In this document: positions 1 through 13,301 of the stretch, one piece after another
How positions within the stretch are numbered: the first letter of the stretch is position 1
Layout: every line of letters starts with the position of its first letter
Assembly (NCBI RefSeq): GCF_001949145.1
Contig: NW_019091363.1
Location: 1,368,387-1,428,386 of the forward strand
Reading direction: 5' to 3'
Length of the DNA stretch: 60,000 nt
Source: Acanthaster planci
Lineage: Eukaryota > Echinodermata > Asteroidea > Valvatida > Acanthasteridae
The notes under the pieces: model-generated
Databases searched by the model: none
What the model saw: only the letters and a program-made list of their open reading frames with translations
What the model was told of the DNA's origin: nothing
Program-made: the position numbers and the translations under genes

Positions 1-665
1 AATATCCCACAGCAAGGAATACGCGGAGGATAAAATGTCATGTATGTGGCATGCATATGAGTTGACACTAGTAACCTACAGTCAAACAGCTGCCATGCGG
101 CCACGATTATATTTACGACAGATAATAAACTGTATGTTTATATTAAGATTTTCAAGATTTGCATTGTTAATAAATTTACACTGCGTAAGTCACCGGAAAT
201 GAACCAGAAACAGTAAAATTGTGGAAACCCAAATGCTGACGGTAAAATTGATAAACAGGAGACAGGTTGTCACTGCAGAAGAACCAATGGGACCACATTA
301 GGACGTTAATTTCTTTTATTCTTGTGTCTTTTTTGGTTCCGAGGCAAGAAAAGAAAAACAGGGTTCAAAATACCAGACTGGTGAAAAAATCTTCTTTATC
401 GGACTTGCATACATGCACCAGAAGAGCCAGTGTCTGTGACTATCATCCTATTGACTTCCTTTTCGAGAGTACAGACCCTCCAGGCATATGCCGTGTACTT
501 CCGCCAAGTTCTTATTCAATACTGAACCCTGTCACAAGATTGGTCAAGCCGCTGCAACCACTCCAGCTTAGTAAGGCAATATGAGTGACTGACTGGATTC
601 GCACCGGCGTGGATCAGTGGATACCTCAGGTGTCGGTACGAGTTGGTTATCGATCATCCCGAGAG

Positions 666-850
666 CCCCGAGCGGGACCAAGAGGGCTAGAGGGCGCGAA
701 TTTCTTAACAACAGAAGTTCCTTTGGTAGGAACTGCACTTCCCTGGTTTACAATCGACTATGAAATGCAAACATTACTGTCGCATCGCTACCAACAAATT
801 AAGCACTCCCAAGCAGCATGGTTCTTTTCAACCGATGAGGGGTGCTTCTG
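666..850 (+). repeat. dispersed repeat DR1, copy 1
   Basis: One of four diverged copies of the same sequence in this window (others at 7,525-7,720, 56,671-56,791 and 58,068-58,212). Shared landmarks in order are a GACCAAGAGGGCT-like start, CTTAGCAACAG, CTCCTTTGGT, GGAACTGCACTTC, ACTATGAAATGCA, GCGTAGCTACCAACAAAATGA and CTCTTTTCAACC. Copies lie in both orientations, which is the distribution of a mobile element. No coding frame is common to the copies and no transposon family was recognised. Confidence 0.8.
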
Positions 851-3800
851 CTCAAGGCAAATAGCTGATATCTGAAGCATTTTGCACACATTAGAAACAG
901 CAAGCGGTCATCTCCAGTAATAAAAGTTGCTCTCTCGGATATATCATCATGCAGTGCTTCTTTTTTCGAAGAAACTGCTTTCTGCGGGTTGTTTGGTTTG
1001 ATATTCTTGCGATCTGTTTTCGAAGTACCCATAAAGACTGAATTAACTTAAGCCCTTATTTAAGGTCATGGCTTATATCTGACATGACAAAAAAATTCAT
1101 CAGCGTTTCACTGAAATTTTGTTCAAACATTTGAATTTAAATGTGCAGAAGATTACAGTTCTGCCACCGTCACCGTCTGCCACCGTTAGCCACAAACGAG
1201 GCAAGCCTTATCAAGTGAAATGGTGGATTGATAATTGCGTTTTACGTCCATATAACATATACTCTTTTAATTTCAGAACTTATACTGACTACTTTTTTTC
1301 AATGAATAGTATTCTATTTAGTGGGTCAAGGAATTTTCATTGTCCCGTAAACTCCAGGGCAAACAACCTGAAAGCCAAGCGATTTATAGCAATGGCTGTC
1401 TTTATCAATATCATAGTCATTGGGTCACGTCGAATGAATAAAACTAGCATATGCTATGATGTTCAAGCAAAAAGCATAAGCATTTACTGAGAAGTAAAAG
1501 CATTAAGAATAAGCCATTGCTTGAATTTGTCTGATTAAAATGTTTCCATACTGTTCAGCATCTGCTTGTACAGATAGTGGCTGACTTCACAGCCGAATGG
1601 TTTTGCACAATAGGGCTTCCATTGTCTGCACGTACAGACACACCCAGTGCAGCACGGTTCCGTATCTTGAGACCTCATCAGCATGGCAGGTATTAAAGCA
1701 CGATCGCAGTAATTTTGATCGCAAAAACCTTGAAGAAATTTGCTCTGCCACTCTCAAATCGGAACAACTGCCTGCATCTGGTTTCTTGAGATTCTCTCCT
1801 AAAGGCAAACAGCTTTTCCTCTCGAATGGCATTCAAGAACGCTGCCATTTTGAACATTAGTAAATGCTCCTCATTTTCAAGCTTGCCCTGACCCAGTCTT
1901 GAAAAAATGTCAAGTAAATACTCCAATTCTGTTGAACTTACTCATTTTTACTCATACAAACATGAGTAAATGCTTCAAAAATGGTAGTAAAAGCAAATAC
2001 TACTTTTTATTCATACGACCCAATGTCCCCACCGACACTCCAGGCATTGCCTGATTTACCATTGGGTACACATCCCCTGTGGAAACATACTAGATTTATG
2101 TTTCAGAAAAAAATCGTAGTTATGATGACCCTATCATCGCGGTTGAAAGGTTACCATTCTGATCTCATGCAGAGATCTGTCTTTCAGCACGTAATAGGTA
2201 TGTGAATAAGTTGGTTTCTGCCAATAGCCTACCTTAGCAATCGGCGGGTTTAGGGCTGCAGTTAGCCTATTTGAGGCATGGCGGACGCAATAAGAGGGCG
2301 CTACTTGGTTTGGTAAAATCTTGTGTGTTTACTCCAACTTTAACCACATCCAACAACGACCTTACATCATGTTCGCTATGGTTCAAAAACGCCAATGCTG
2401 CACTCATCTAGTAAACTTTATAAACGTTTCAAAAGCCGTTGGTGTAATGTCTCCCCAAGTAGCACCACAACAACACTGATTTCAACAAAAACCTTAATAG
2501 GCCTACTTGACGTTAATACGGGGAGGAACGCTACACAAAAGCATTCGGCGAAAACTTTCTTCTCAATGCTTCCAACACGTGATCTTTTAAACAAGACGTG
2601 CTGGACAATACCAGTAGCAGAAGAGAATTTGATTTTCCCTCAGACGCAAGTTGCATATCGTATGTCAGCAATAGCAGTTAAAGACGAATGACATTTGGTT
2701 AGGGTATATCACTAGTGGTGGAGGGTAAGGAGTCAATTTTAGAGTGAGCAGGGGGGCCGTGTCACACCACATTCAACTGATACATAGTTCATGTGTCTGA
2801 TCTTAATGGCATGATCCACAACACTATTAGTGTCGTTTGATCTTGTCAGTGGAATTATAACGATGAGTATAACGAAAAAAAATCTGGGAGCGGCAAACAA
2901 GATGTAACAACTAATTACGTACAGACTGTGGGCCCGAGAAAACTAGCAACGATTACAGTCGATCAAAACATCTCTCCGACAAAGGACTAAGAATGGCGCG
3001 AAACCTGATCGGCAAAGGGAGAAAGCATAGCTATATGTTTCTCCTGTGGGACAGTGTTCAACCTGTTATTTTGATCCACGAGGAAGAAAGGCTTTTAACC
3101 AAATGGCGAGTCGTTATTTTATTCATGATGCACGAAGCACTTTAAAGCGAATGTGGAGGGCTTCAACGACGCAGATGTTTCTTCTCCACTACACGGATCG
3201 CATTCTAAGTGTTTCCGTATATTCATTACATACTGCTTTTTAATTTATCACTGTAGCTGCACAACAATTTTCAGAAGACTGGAACTTGAAAGTCAAAACT
3301 CTTGTCTGACTTCTTATGTCTGTCTTACCCATATTACGACTACATTTGATACAATTTTATACTGAAATTAGTTTGAATCCACAATACGGAATAAACATTA
3401 ATGTCGAGGTTGGCAAGCTGAAGTTAATAGATCTTACGCACAGGGACGCCATTTTTGGGTCGTGTTCCAAGAATAAATCTTGTTCACTGTAACTGTTTGA
3501 TAGGGGTGGTGCCGGACTGTTTTTGGTTATATAGGGATCTCACTTTTATTTTTTCAAATGTGGCGTAAAATATTTAGATATAAGTAATCACTAATGTTAG
3601 ATCCATCAGCATAGATGACATTTATTTGTAATGAAACATTACTTCACTGTTTTCCTTTTTTCTTAGGTGCCAAAAACAAAAAGTTAACGTCTCTGCTAAT
3701 CCAAGGTGGCCAACTTGTGAAGAAGGCAAATTATGCAATGCGATTAATTTAGCTGCGGACATGCCGAGACAGGCACTAGTATTTCAGCTCACGAAGTTAA

Positions 3801-6800
3801 AAATATTCCTCAAATTATACTTTGTATTAAGGTTTGTATAAAAGTATCAATCGATACTTCTTTAAATAGACTCCACAGTTATTTGAAAGAAGTGTTGAAT
3901 GATAATTTGGTTGTACGTTTGGTACTGTAAACCCCAACGATTACATGGCATTTCTGCAAAATGGAAAAATAAAAGACAGGGTCTTACTCACAGCAGGCTC
4001 GTCGTCGGGCATTTCCTTCAAAAGAATTCACCCAAAATACCAAGAATATGATGCGTTCAAACCTTTCACCCTGCCATCTAATGCAAAGCCTTGTACGTGT
4101 AATGCGCGTAAGACGGTTTTACAAGAGAAAGTGACAAAATCCTTGGTAATCTATGGCAGACTCGTGTATAGTCAGTGGAATCTCTGTGTGATTATGGAGC
4201 ATTTTGTATTATGATGCAGCCAAAATCCACTGCAGATATCTGGTATAAAGGTTCGGATTGTGTATGCTAAAATCGCTTTAAAAGGATTTACTTGATATCC
4301 AAAGACACAAATGCGCTAGTGGGTATGGAAAATTGAGCTCAAAGAAAGAAAGGGTCCTGGGAACCTTTTGGAAACTCTCACTATTAAAATGTCAAGTAGG
4401 ACTATATGTTTATTTGTAAGAAGAAAGGAGTTGGAATTTACATATAGACAAGCCCTGCCGTCCATATGAGAATTATTCACATAGAAATACAGAAGTTAAG
4501 TATGAATAAAATAAGAGTGTTGTTGGGATCAAAAGTGCCTGTCACTGAGAAAGAAAAGGAGATGCTGTTGGCCCTTAGCGCTAAGGCCAGCATTAAGAAC
4601 TCTACTCTACCTGGTCAACTGTCACGTAGTCATATTGTGAGGTCTAAAAGAAATATCCCTGTTGGAACCTATGTAGTTAATATTCTAACACGTTTCATAG
4701 AACTGAAGCTTAAGTAAGGATTAAAACGAACATAATCCTTCAAGGTTGTATTAGTGTGTAGATAACTCTTCCAATTTTTTGTGAGCATGCAGACAGTGAA
4801 GTATACGCTGCTTGAAGGATTACGTGTACGTCGTAAAGAAGGAGCAGCTTCGTGCCATTTTCGTGACACAGGCCAACGGATTATTTATTTGGCAATACAC
4901 TGTATATATCATTTCGGCGCACATGTTTATTTCTTGAAAACACGCAAAAGGCAATTTATTGTTCAGTGATATTCATTGTTATTCAGCTTCAACGGCACAC
5001 CATGTTGAATCCCATGTGTGTTACCTCACAAAGTAATCTAGTATGAGAAGGTCCAATTTACAGGATCAGAATTTAAGTTAACGTGATTCAAACGAGGGCA
5101 AGTGCAGTTTTTAAAAACGGTAAAAGAAGTTTCCCTTGCACACTCCTCTCGACACTTCAGAAACAGTGGTTTATTTTATAACATGGGCAAAAAGAGAATT
5201 GCTCCCCTCTTGGAGTTTCGTCCGAAGACGACACTATTAGGCCTACTTTTGACTGTCATCTCCATCCTCTATTAACTTCGTGCAGGGAATGCCAAGATGA
5301 ACTTCGAACACTGCTCCTCACAAAAGGTTTACCGCAGGGGGTTTCTACCGTTTCGATCATTTCTTCCGCATTACTTGCTTCATTTCCCACCTAATTCCAG
5401 TTTTAAACCTCAGATGAACTCTCTTTCCCCGGACCTTTTTTCAGCTCTGCCTTAAAGCTTCTAGGGAAATACTCATAAGCCAGCAGTTTCACATGTGTAT
5501 CTTCACGGAAAAGAGATCTTCCTAGATCTGTTTTGAATTACATGCGAATAGGTCTTTCGGCTACTGTAACCCGTCTAAGCCAATCAATGATGAGCGTACA
5601 AGGAAATCTGGAATGAATGAATTATCTCTGCCTCAAGGCCCTAGGTGGTTCATGTGATTATCCGGTTTACCAACTTCTGAAGCGCAACATTTCTTTTTTC
5701 TTTCAAAATGTGTAGATTGCTATACCCTTTGGAATTTTCTAAATAAACATGTGGGGAATTAAAACAAAAGTACCAATCTCCTGCAAACAGTACAAATGTC
5801 ATCAAAATTGTCAGCCAGATAGCTGCATTAGATATTTTATTCCCGATGGTTTGGTTTTCATTACCTTCCTTACCCACATGATGTACAGCTCTCCGGACCG
5901 AATAAGACAGGAGATCCATCAACCTACCCGTTGAAAGTCTGAAATTCATGCGCCCTTTATTTATGCATTGGTTAATTATCTTCATTTTTTTTGTCTGGGG
6001 ATTTTTGTAGCCATGGACTGCTTACAATCACTGTGGGGGAGGGGGGGTCACGCTATGGCGATCAAGCGCCAAGACTCGGCAGCTCGTTTTTCATAGACGG
6101 GTCGCGTGCTAGCGCAACAAATTACTGGAAGTCAACTATTGCTAATAAAACATGGTTGTAATACACATTTTTCATAACTTTTTGTAAGACGTGTATCAGT
6201 GCAAATTACCTTTGTGGCCTCAGTAAGTATTTCTTAACACAAAGAAAGGATTGAGGGGTCTTTTGGAGGATTATGCAAGAAAATCAAAAATTCTACAAGA
6301 CAAACATACGTTTTATAGGAACAGAATGTAAAGTAAAGATTGCCCAGATCTTTTTCATGTATAGACCCGCAATACGTATATTTCACTGTCTTGTGTAGAC
6401 TGGTCCCCATCTCGTACGTAGTCTTCTGATGTCTTACAGACGTCTTCTGAACGTAGGGACCGGTAGCGGGTAATGAATTCGGCAGAATCCTGCCGGGTGT
6501 ATGTAAGTGAGGAAACGATGCTCGCTAAATGCATAAATCAAGCAGGAGCTGATAGCATCATTTTTTTTCTTCTTCTTTTTTTTTCTCTTTCTTCATCATA
6601 AATTGTTCAGTTTTCTAGAATTTAACACTATAACCACTGATTTGAAATAAATTGCCGCAAAATAATTTATTGATAATAGTCATTGAAAAATGAATTAGCA
6701 CACTGTGATCAACAGAAGCTCAGCATGGGTAGGCATTTGTGTGTGTTTTTTGCGTTCCTGCTGAAACAAACGTGTTTCATGCCAAAGCAATGTTATTGGC

Positions 6801-7524
6801 CTGATTAAAACTTAAATATTCAGCACCCCAATTGACAGGGCTAATTGCACTCGTTAAAACCGCAGCTAGGGACCAGTTCATGCCTTGTGCACCACTTAGT
6901 TCTGAAAACGCGCGTGCACACTGTGTTATTAAGAAATGACCCAGACGTTGTGAAGCAGGCAATAAACATTACAAAATGCCTTTCTTCAACCGAAAAAAAT
7001 ATCACAAGTTACAGGCCTACCAATCTGATATAAACTATCGGAAACATAAAAAAACATAAATAAAATATTTACTCTTAAAATATGAGCTCTGAATGATGAT
7101 ATTAACAACGGTGAATTTAAGAGAAAAAACATGACGATCCTTCTCGCCCACACACACACCCACAAAAAACACCTGCGTATCCAATCGAATTTGAACAGTA
7201 ATTACCTGCTCCGGGTACTTGAAAAAATTGAAACATACTGACAAAGACTAGATGGAAGTCATAGTACCGTTTTCAGGTAATTGACATCAAGGTAGTTAGG
7301 TAGGTAGAACCATTCATCCATTGGCATTCTTTCCAGTGCTACCTCGAAATACTACACTGTCGCCTGAACATACACCCAAACTCAAACCATTTAATTGCTT
7401 GACATAATTATCTCGCACTCCGAAGTGCATGATATTTCAAGAGCCTTAACATTCTCGGAAAATGTTTTAAATATTCAAACTGACCTACCTATATTTTTTC
7501 TTAGTTATCCTATCTGCCTTGAGC

Positions 7525-7720
7525 AGACAGCCTCTCAGTGGTTGAAAAGAGCTTTGAAAGTGGGGAGTGTTCATTTTGTTGGCAGCTACGAGATCGTAAT
7601 GCGTGCATGTCATGGTTGTTTGTGAAGCAGAGAAGTTTGTGAACAAGAGAAGCGCTGTTCCCACCACACCAAAGGAGTTTCTGTTGCTAGGGAAACAACA
7701 CCCTCTCTTGATCCCGCTTA
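7525..7720 (-). repeat. dispersed repeat DR1, copy 2
   Basis: Read on the minus strand this segment matches copy 1 at 666-850 over nearly its whole length, from the GACCAAGAG start to the CTCTTTTCAACC end. It lies inside a 142-codon minus-strand frame (7,485-7,913) that has a signal-peptide-like beginning. Because the frame is built from repeat sequence, I do not call it a gene. Confidence 0.8.
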
Positions 7721-8050
7721 GGCTGAATAGGCCAGTGTAGGATATTAGAAAGAATCGCCGCGATGTTGACGTTGGCCCATGATAACCATGTGTAGGCCTA
7801 ATGGACTTTGCCGGCTGCGGATACCGTGACAACTTGTTTGCAACACTCAAGCTGCGGACACTATGACAGCCCATGACGAACAATAAAAGAATAAAAAAGG
7901 GACAAAGACGCAAATCAATCTAGGATATAATTGGGCTTTCAACTCTTTCACGATTTCCATTGGTAAAATTTATTAAGAAAAAGGGCAAGCAAAATAAAAG
8001 AAGTAGATGTATTTCATCTGGTGGCTGCTACTCTGCTTGATCTTTCAAAA

Positions 8051-8070
8051 CGTAGACGTCGACGTCTACG
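8051..8070. repeat. perfect 20-bp palindrome
   Basis: CGTAGACGTCGACGTCTACG equals its own reverse complement. It contains two ACGTC half-sites as in CREB/ATF-type elements, plus AatII- and SalI-type hexamers. It lies about 230 bp below the candidate exon at 8,296-8,374. A function is not shown. Confidence 0.8.
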
Positions 8071-8295
8071 CCATGTTGACAGAACAACAACGTTCTCTAA
8101 GAGTTTGGCGCATTTACGCATAAACTAGCGGAATGGTGAATCATACGTGACGTGTGCAATTTTGCTCAATGAGACATTAATATTGGTCACTATGAACTCT
8201 GCTTGGAACCGTGAACTCTTCTTTTTTGTTTTGTTTTCCTCCTAATGGTACACAACAATAGCCGAAAAACAGAAGAAAAACTTCAGCCAACCTAC

Positions 8296-8374
8296 CTTTA
8301 TGTAACAAGTGGGTGGCTATGATGGCGTTCATCCCCGTTGGCTGTTTAATTAATCTCTTGAGGTTGAGCGGTCC
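8296..8374 (-). CDS. candidate exon 2 of unrecognised gene
   Basis: On the minus strand a pyrimidine-rich acceptor ending TACATTTCAG precedes an open 79-nt segment that ends AAAG, followed by a good GTAGG donor. It reads with phase 0 entry and phase 1 exit; its product starts GPLNLKRLIKQPTGMN. Entry phase matches the donor proposed for the segment at 8,515-8,715. I recognise no family, no third exon was identified, and the segment could be chance. Confidence 0.3.
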
Positions 8375-8514
8375 CTGAAATGTAGAGCAACAGGTCTCTG
8401 AGGGCAAATAATTACTCTTTCATTTAATTTGTTTTCCGTGCAGACGAGTCTTCGCCCCAGGCTAGGCAAACGAATGACATTGCTTCCGACCTTTCGAGGC
8501 GGGTTATTCATCAC

Positions 8515-8715
8515 CTCCTCACTTTTCATCACCAGCATCGCTCCTAGCATTAATGTATTGAACGACTCGACTTTCATCGCCTCTTTCGTCGAATCATCAC
8601 ACTCTCCGAGGACAGCTGGGAGAGCAGCTGCTAACATGGCTAAGAAGTCTGCTTGATAAGTGCAATTTAACAACCCTACGATCTCCTTTCCAACGATGGC
8701 GACATGATACTCCAT
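8515..8715 (-). CDS. candidate first coding exon, unrecognised gene
   Basis: A 67-codon stretch starting MEYHVAIVGKEIVGLL, with a good start context (AAA before ATG, G after). Composition is protein-like: an Ala/Leu-rich hydrophobic stretch at residues 24-37, then an acidic linker, then a second hydrophobic run near residues 52-63. The proposed donor is GAG/GTGATG in phase 0, which fits the next candidate exon; CTG/GTGATG eighteen bases upstream is an equally phased alternative. Without splicing the frame runs on for 121 codons. The plus strand here also has an open frame behind a good acceptor (TTCCGTGCAG at about 8,443), so strand is not certain. No family recognised. Confidence 0.35.
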
Positions 8716-10020
8716 TTTATTTCCAGTTGATATTCCATATTATTAACAGTTGTATTATGACTCTGTCATTACATCATGCGTGCTTACCTGTACCTTCCGC
8801 TCTGTGTCAAGTACCACTAGCTATAAACACGCTTGTACAGGACAAACTCCCTCTTGAGTTTCTAAGCTGATACTCCGATGTCTTTGTTTACACTGGTGAA
8901 TTATGTTAGGCGTTCAGTTATTATTCACGTCTATGCATTGCGCTGCATGTTAACAAAAGGTATGAGCATAGTACGTCAGGCTATTGTCTCAACAGGTGTG
9001 GTCACCGACGACTCTAATCTCCGTTAAAGGATGGGTCGGCTATTTAATGGCACGATTAAGCTCGTCCCCATCAGTTCGAAATCCCAGCTCATTGAAAAAA
9101 CATCCATTTCGATGTTTGTTCTCCATCAAAGTAAAAACTTTCGTATCATTCTGAAAATGCTTTCTGACAGAGCGTGAATTCTAATACCTACATTCTTACC
9201 ACAAGATCCTCTACAGAGGATTGATTTACGCAGAAATTTGTGCAGAGGTGACCTTAAAACTATGTATAAAGCAATATTTCACTTTTCATAATTATTAAGA
9301 AAATGAACGGAGAACGGTTTTTGGTTCTCATGTAAAGTTATCCAGTTTGGCCATGCCATTGAGCATAACTGGATGGTCGAAAGTGCATACCGGTATTTGA
9401 CTTTCGAGATCTCGAAAAAAGATTCAGAAAACGTGAGAAATTTAGTCTTCTTAAACAGCATTGAGTTTGCATTGATCATTTGAATTGGATTAATTATGAA
9501 AGTTAGCGATCGTCTACATACAGCTCTCGCATGATGAAATAAACCCCCCGCGAATGTACATTCCACATTGTCCAATACCGTCAACTGAAGTTCATTATAA
9601 ACCATAGATATTATCTTAAAATATAGGTTCAAACGATGGTCGAGGGCTTGCTTAACTCAGACGGAATCTTGGGGGGACATTACGGTATAAGGTGCCAGAA
9701 TTTGTAAAATAATTAACAGTGATCTTTGAGGTTCAGTCATACCTTTCGTTAATGCACCTGATTAATCAAAGTGCTCAAAGACAAGAATGCTGGGTGAAAA
9801 TGTATTATTTGGAATATGACCATCAAAAAATTAAAGAAAATGAAAATAATTAAATAGCTCCAGGATAAGGGGAATTGCCGTCCAGCCTATATAAGGAAAG
9901 ATTTTAACACGGGGACAGAAAAAAATCCTATAAATTTAGATTCAAATTAGACTTTGGCAAGGTTTAGTCTTAACTTCTGAAACAAGACTGGATGACATTG
10001 GCAATTCCTCTTTTCATTTG

Positions 10021-10275
10021 ATGAACCGTCTCGTTTTTTTAAGACGTTTGGAGGCTTCAATTCGGGCACTTTTTGATGTCCGACACTTACTCATCCGTCA
10101 CATGCACCTGCCGGAAAGCTTTGACCTGAATATAACCACTTGTACCGCGCTAAATGACATCTTGGAAGATGAAGAAGAGCCCAAACTGATGAGAATCAAT
10201 CACGAAACGATTCGGCAAAAAGAGGTCTCGAGTTTGGAAAGACGTCTTCTTCAACCAAGAAAAATTAAAAGATAA
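10021..10275 (+). CDS. small unassigned ORF (84 codons)
   Basis: It starts MNRLVFLRRLEASIRAL and continues into an acidic patch (ILEDEEEPK) and an Arg/Lys-rich end (RRLLQPRKIKR), ending at TAA. The charged, alternating composition is more protein-like than most frames in this flank. I see no domain, no upstream acceptor and no paralogue in the window. It could be a free-standing small gene, one exon of a larger gene, or chance. Confidence 0.2.
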   Translation: MNRLVFLRRLEASIRALFDVRHLLIRHMHLPESFDLNITTCTALNDILEDEEEPKLMRINHETIRQKEVSSLERRLLQPRKIKR

Positions 10276-12729
10276 GTTGATTAGGGCCAAGGCATGAATT
10301 ACACAAACAGTGTTAAGATGGTCACATGAAACTTTAATTAGTTAAAACAAAAGAAACTTAGTTTACAATGAAAATGGAGAAATCTCAAGAGTTGTTTCGG
10401 GGTCGCTAGTCGATAGACTATTTGAAATGTCGTGGTATTCCACCAGAACCCTAAACAGCTGAATTCGGACACCAAGGAACAGCGCTCATTTTATGGCATC
10501 ATATTACGAAAGCAATCGATGCTAGTGAGAGATTCTGGGCCCTGTTTCAGGTCGCACTTGTTCTGCCCTTAGCGCGATTGCTGACATCTCGACAGCTGGA
10601 TTTAAGTAGTCGATATGTGATGAGTACAGGACTGATTGTGCTCTTTCGGCATAGATTTCATCATGTTGCAAACCAAAACTTAAGTTCTCTGAGAAGTTGA
10701 AGGGTGCTACAGTCCGTTAACTTTTATACGAATGTTGGCAATGATAGCTGATCCTTGCTCGAGCTGGCAAAATCTGGGTTAAAACGATAGCAAACAGAAA
10801 ACAAAGCATGCAAAAAGAACCTGTCCAGCAATTATTCTCTTACTCTCCCCGGTACAGCTTCTTCGTCCGAACAGCCTAATATTTCCAACAGTTTTTAAAT
10901 TATTCACCCTGGTTTATTTCTGTAACGCCAAATTAAAACACATTTGAGTAAACTTGAAGAAAAAATGGACGATGCTTTTTGGAAAAGGCTGGGGTTCTCT
11001 TTTAAGCGCAAGTACTAAACATATCTACTGGATTGTTCATAATGTTTATTTGGGTCTTCATGACCAGCAGACAACGACAGCGACAGAATCACATCGATTT
11101 CCGTTGTAGATAAACAAAAGACACCATAATATATGCCTCAGTGAGGATGGCAGAACAAGAAAGAAGAAATGTTACTCTTTGTTGTTGATTACTGAAAAAT
11201 CTATACTATTCTTCAACGCGTGATTTCGAATTTGGAGAAACGAATTCGATCTGATGTGTCCCTACTAATAATTTCATTAAGTCGATGGGAAGAATTAAAC
11301 CTGTTTGGATACAATTATAATTGTGTTCCACAATTCCACGTAATATTTTCTCTCTCTACAAGCTCTTTCCGATAATGGCACTTCAGGTTTTTATTGATGA
11401 GCAGGTCTGTTTTCCCCACATTTCTAAATGTCAGATGGTTAGGGGTTAAATTGACTTGACCATAGCGCGCAGTAACTGAAGTAACTAAAAAGGCTGGACT
11501 GAAATAACAACTACCTGTGCGTGTATACTACGTGCAGGGTGTTGAAAGTTGAAAGTTCCCCAGCTAGAATTCCATGAAACGTGCTTCACGTTACAACATG
11601 TTCACCATGCGTCATGGCTCTGACGCTTTGCCAGCTACCAGCTTTTCAAATATTCGTGATGCTCAAGTCCTTTCAGGTCGGCTATTTGGCGGGAAAATCG
11701 ATGATCTGCAAAGACTCAGGAAGACGTTGGAGAGCCTGAACGGGTTAAGAGCATTAGATGCGGGTTAACGTGCAGGCAGCCAGCACTGCTAGCCTTTCAA
11801 AGGAAAAAAATGCACGGAGTAAGGAAGGTTTGCATGGACATGATGTCTGGCTTAGGCGCCATCTGTTAGATTTTTTGGAGATGGTGCACAGTTTCATCAA
11901 TTTCCAGATAGTGGAGTGGAATGGATAATTATTACCAAAATGACGGATGGTAATCGGGGTGCTGGATTGAATCGGATCAAGTCACTTACGGGATCACTCA
12001 ACGATATGATTACTTGCATCCTGCTAATATCTGGGCCAGTTTAACAGCTCGGCGGAAATGACATTCGTTGCGTTGTTCTACTGTAAAAGATAAATGCAAA
12101 CAGAAACAGCTCCCTATCAATGGGAAACTAAACATTACAAACGGAAACTCGTCACAAACAAAAATCAATGGCATGCCAAATAATGACAATGTGTTGTGGG
12201 CACAGTGTAAAACTGAATATAATTTTAGCATTTTTTAAAATTAGAAATGCTTGTTTAAAATTTTACATTCACGCCATTTCATTATCCGATCTCCCAACAC
12301 CACGATTGCTGCATCTCATGCAAGGAACGAAATCACACATAATTATGCCCCCAGATAATTACATTTTCGTGAAACATATTCGGTCGCTAGACGGGGCCCA
12401 GAAAAGGGCAAATGGCGAAAGGAAAGTTGATCGTGATTCACAACACACTGCACCTCCGCAAGGGGACGGTAACTAGAGCCAATCCTACCGAGACGAATTC
12501 AATTTTCCTGAAATGTAAGGGTTAACAGTGCACGCCCTTACTGGGCTACATCGAAATTAAACCATTATCACCGAGTCAGAAATTCTACCCAGCAATTCGC
12601 ACTCAGCCGTATCGTGTAACCGTCTTCCGAAACCGATTCGCATGGGCTTTTAACGCCAAATATACCTTCTCGCTTTCAAAGCAAAAACGATGAAATTAAA
12701 ACATGGAACCCGAGATCTGTTTCTATCTC

Positions 12730-12735
12730 TTTATT
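12730..12735 (-). terminator. possible polyadenylation signal of ASB-type gene
   Basis: AATAAA on the minus strand, the first canonical signal below the stop codon at 13,302. It implies a 3' untranslated region of about 590 nt. Position is the only support. Confidence 0.25.
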
Positions 12736-13301
12736 TTGCGATCCACTGTATTGCCTTGCAACATGCATGACACACTCCTACCGTACAACAAATTAGGTCT
12801 CTCTTCCGCTCTAGGTCAGCCCTCGTATTAAAAGATTGAATAGATTTCAATTTTTGAACGCTTCAAGCAAAAAAGGAGTTTTTCTTTCACAGGGGCACAG
12901 ACATATCACAAGACAAAACACTTCAGGCTTGTCGAGAAGAAAACACTTTGGGTTGGTTTAGTGTTAGTCATGACAGTTGTAGCTGCAGGTTACACACTCT
13001 AGAATGAGAAATTAAAGATGGGCTTTCTTGTTCACACCATGGATCCCCTTGTCAGGACCGATTGGCGGCAGCATTCTATATAGGGCGTAATGATTTCAGT
13101 TTTACTGTCCATTTGTGTTCATTTGTAGTCCCACAAAAGGACGGAACGACAAAGATTTTACCCCGACTTCCACGTCATACGAGGAAGCTATAAAATACAG
13201 AAGCGTTTGGGAACAGAACTTTGATATTTGCTTGAAATATCGCACTTAAAAAGTTAATGTATGTTAATAAAGCAGAAAGCACTGAAAAACATCAGATCAA
13301 T

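Larger units (their letters stand above)
1..8295. other. gene-poor flank, 1-8.3 kb
   Basis: I see no supportable gene here. Open frames are short (under 145 codons), lack recognisable domains and often lie opposite one another. Two copies of a dispersed repeat (666-850 and 7,525-7,720) and a perfect 20-bp palindrome (8,051-8,070) are listed separately. Poly-G and poly-T runs occur near 6.04 and 6.56 kb. Confidence 0.5.
8716..13301. other. intergenic, 8.7-13.3 kb
   Basis: No recognisable gene. Two short plus-strand frames have moderately coding-like composition: 10,021-10,275 (84 codons, charged C-terminal half) and 11,574-11,768 (64 codons). Neither shows a domain or convincing splice sites. 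The only AATAAA on the minus strand that could serve the ASB-type gene is near 12,730-12,735, about 570 bp beyond its stop codon. Confidence 0.45.

Noticed and set aside
7485-7913. 142-codon minus-strand frame with signal-peptide-like start
   Set aside because: Half of it is dispersed repeat DR1; the other copies do not keep the frame.
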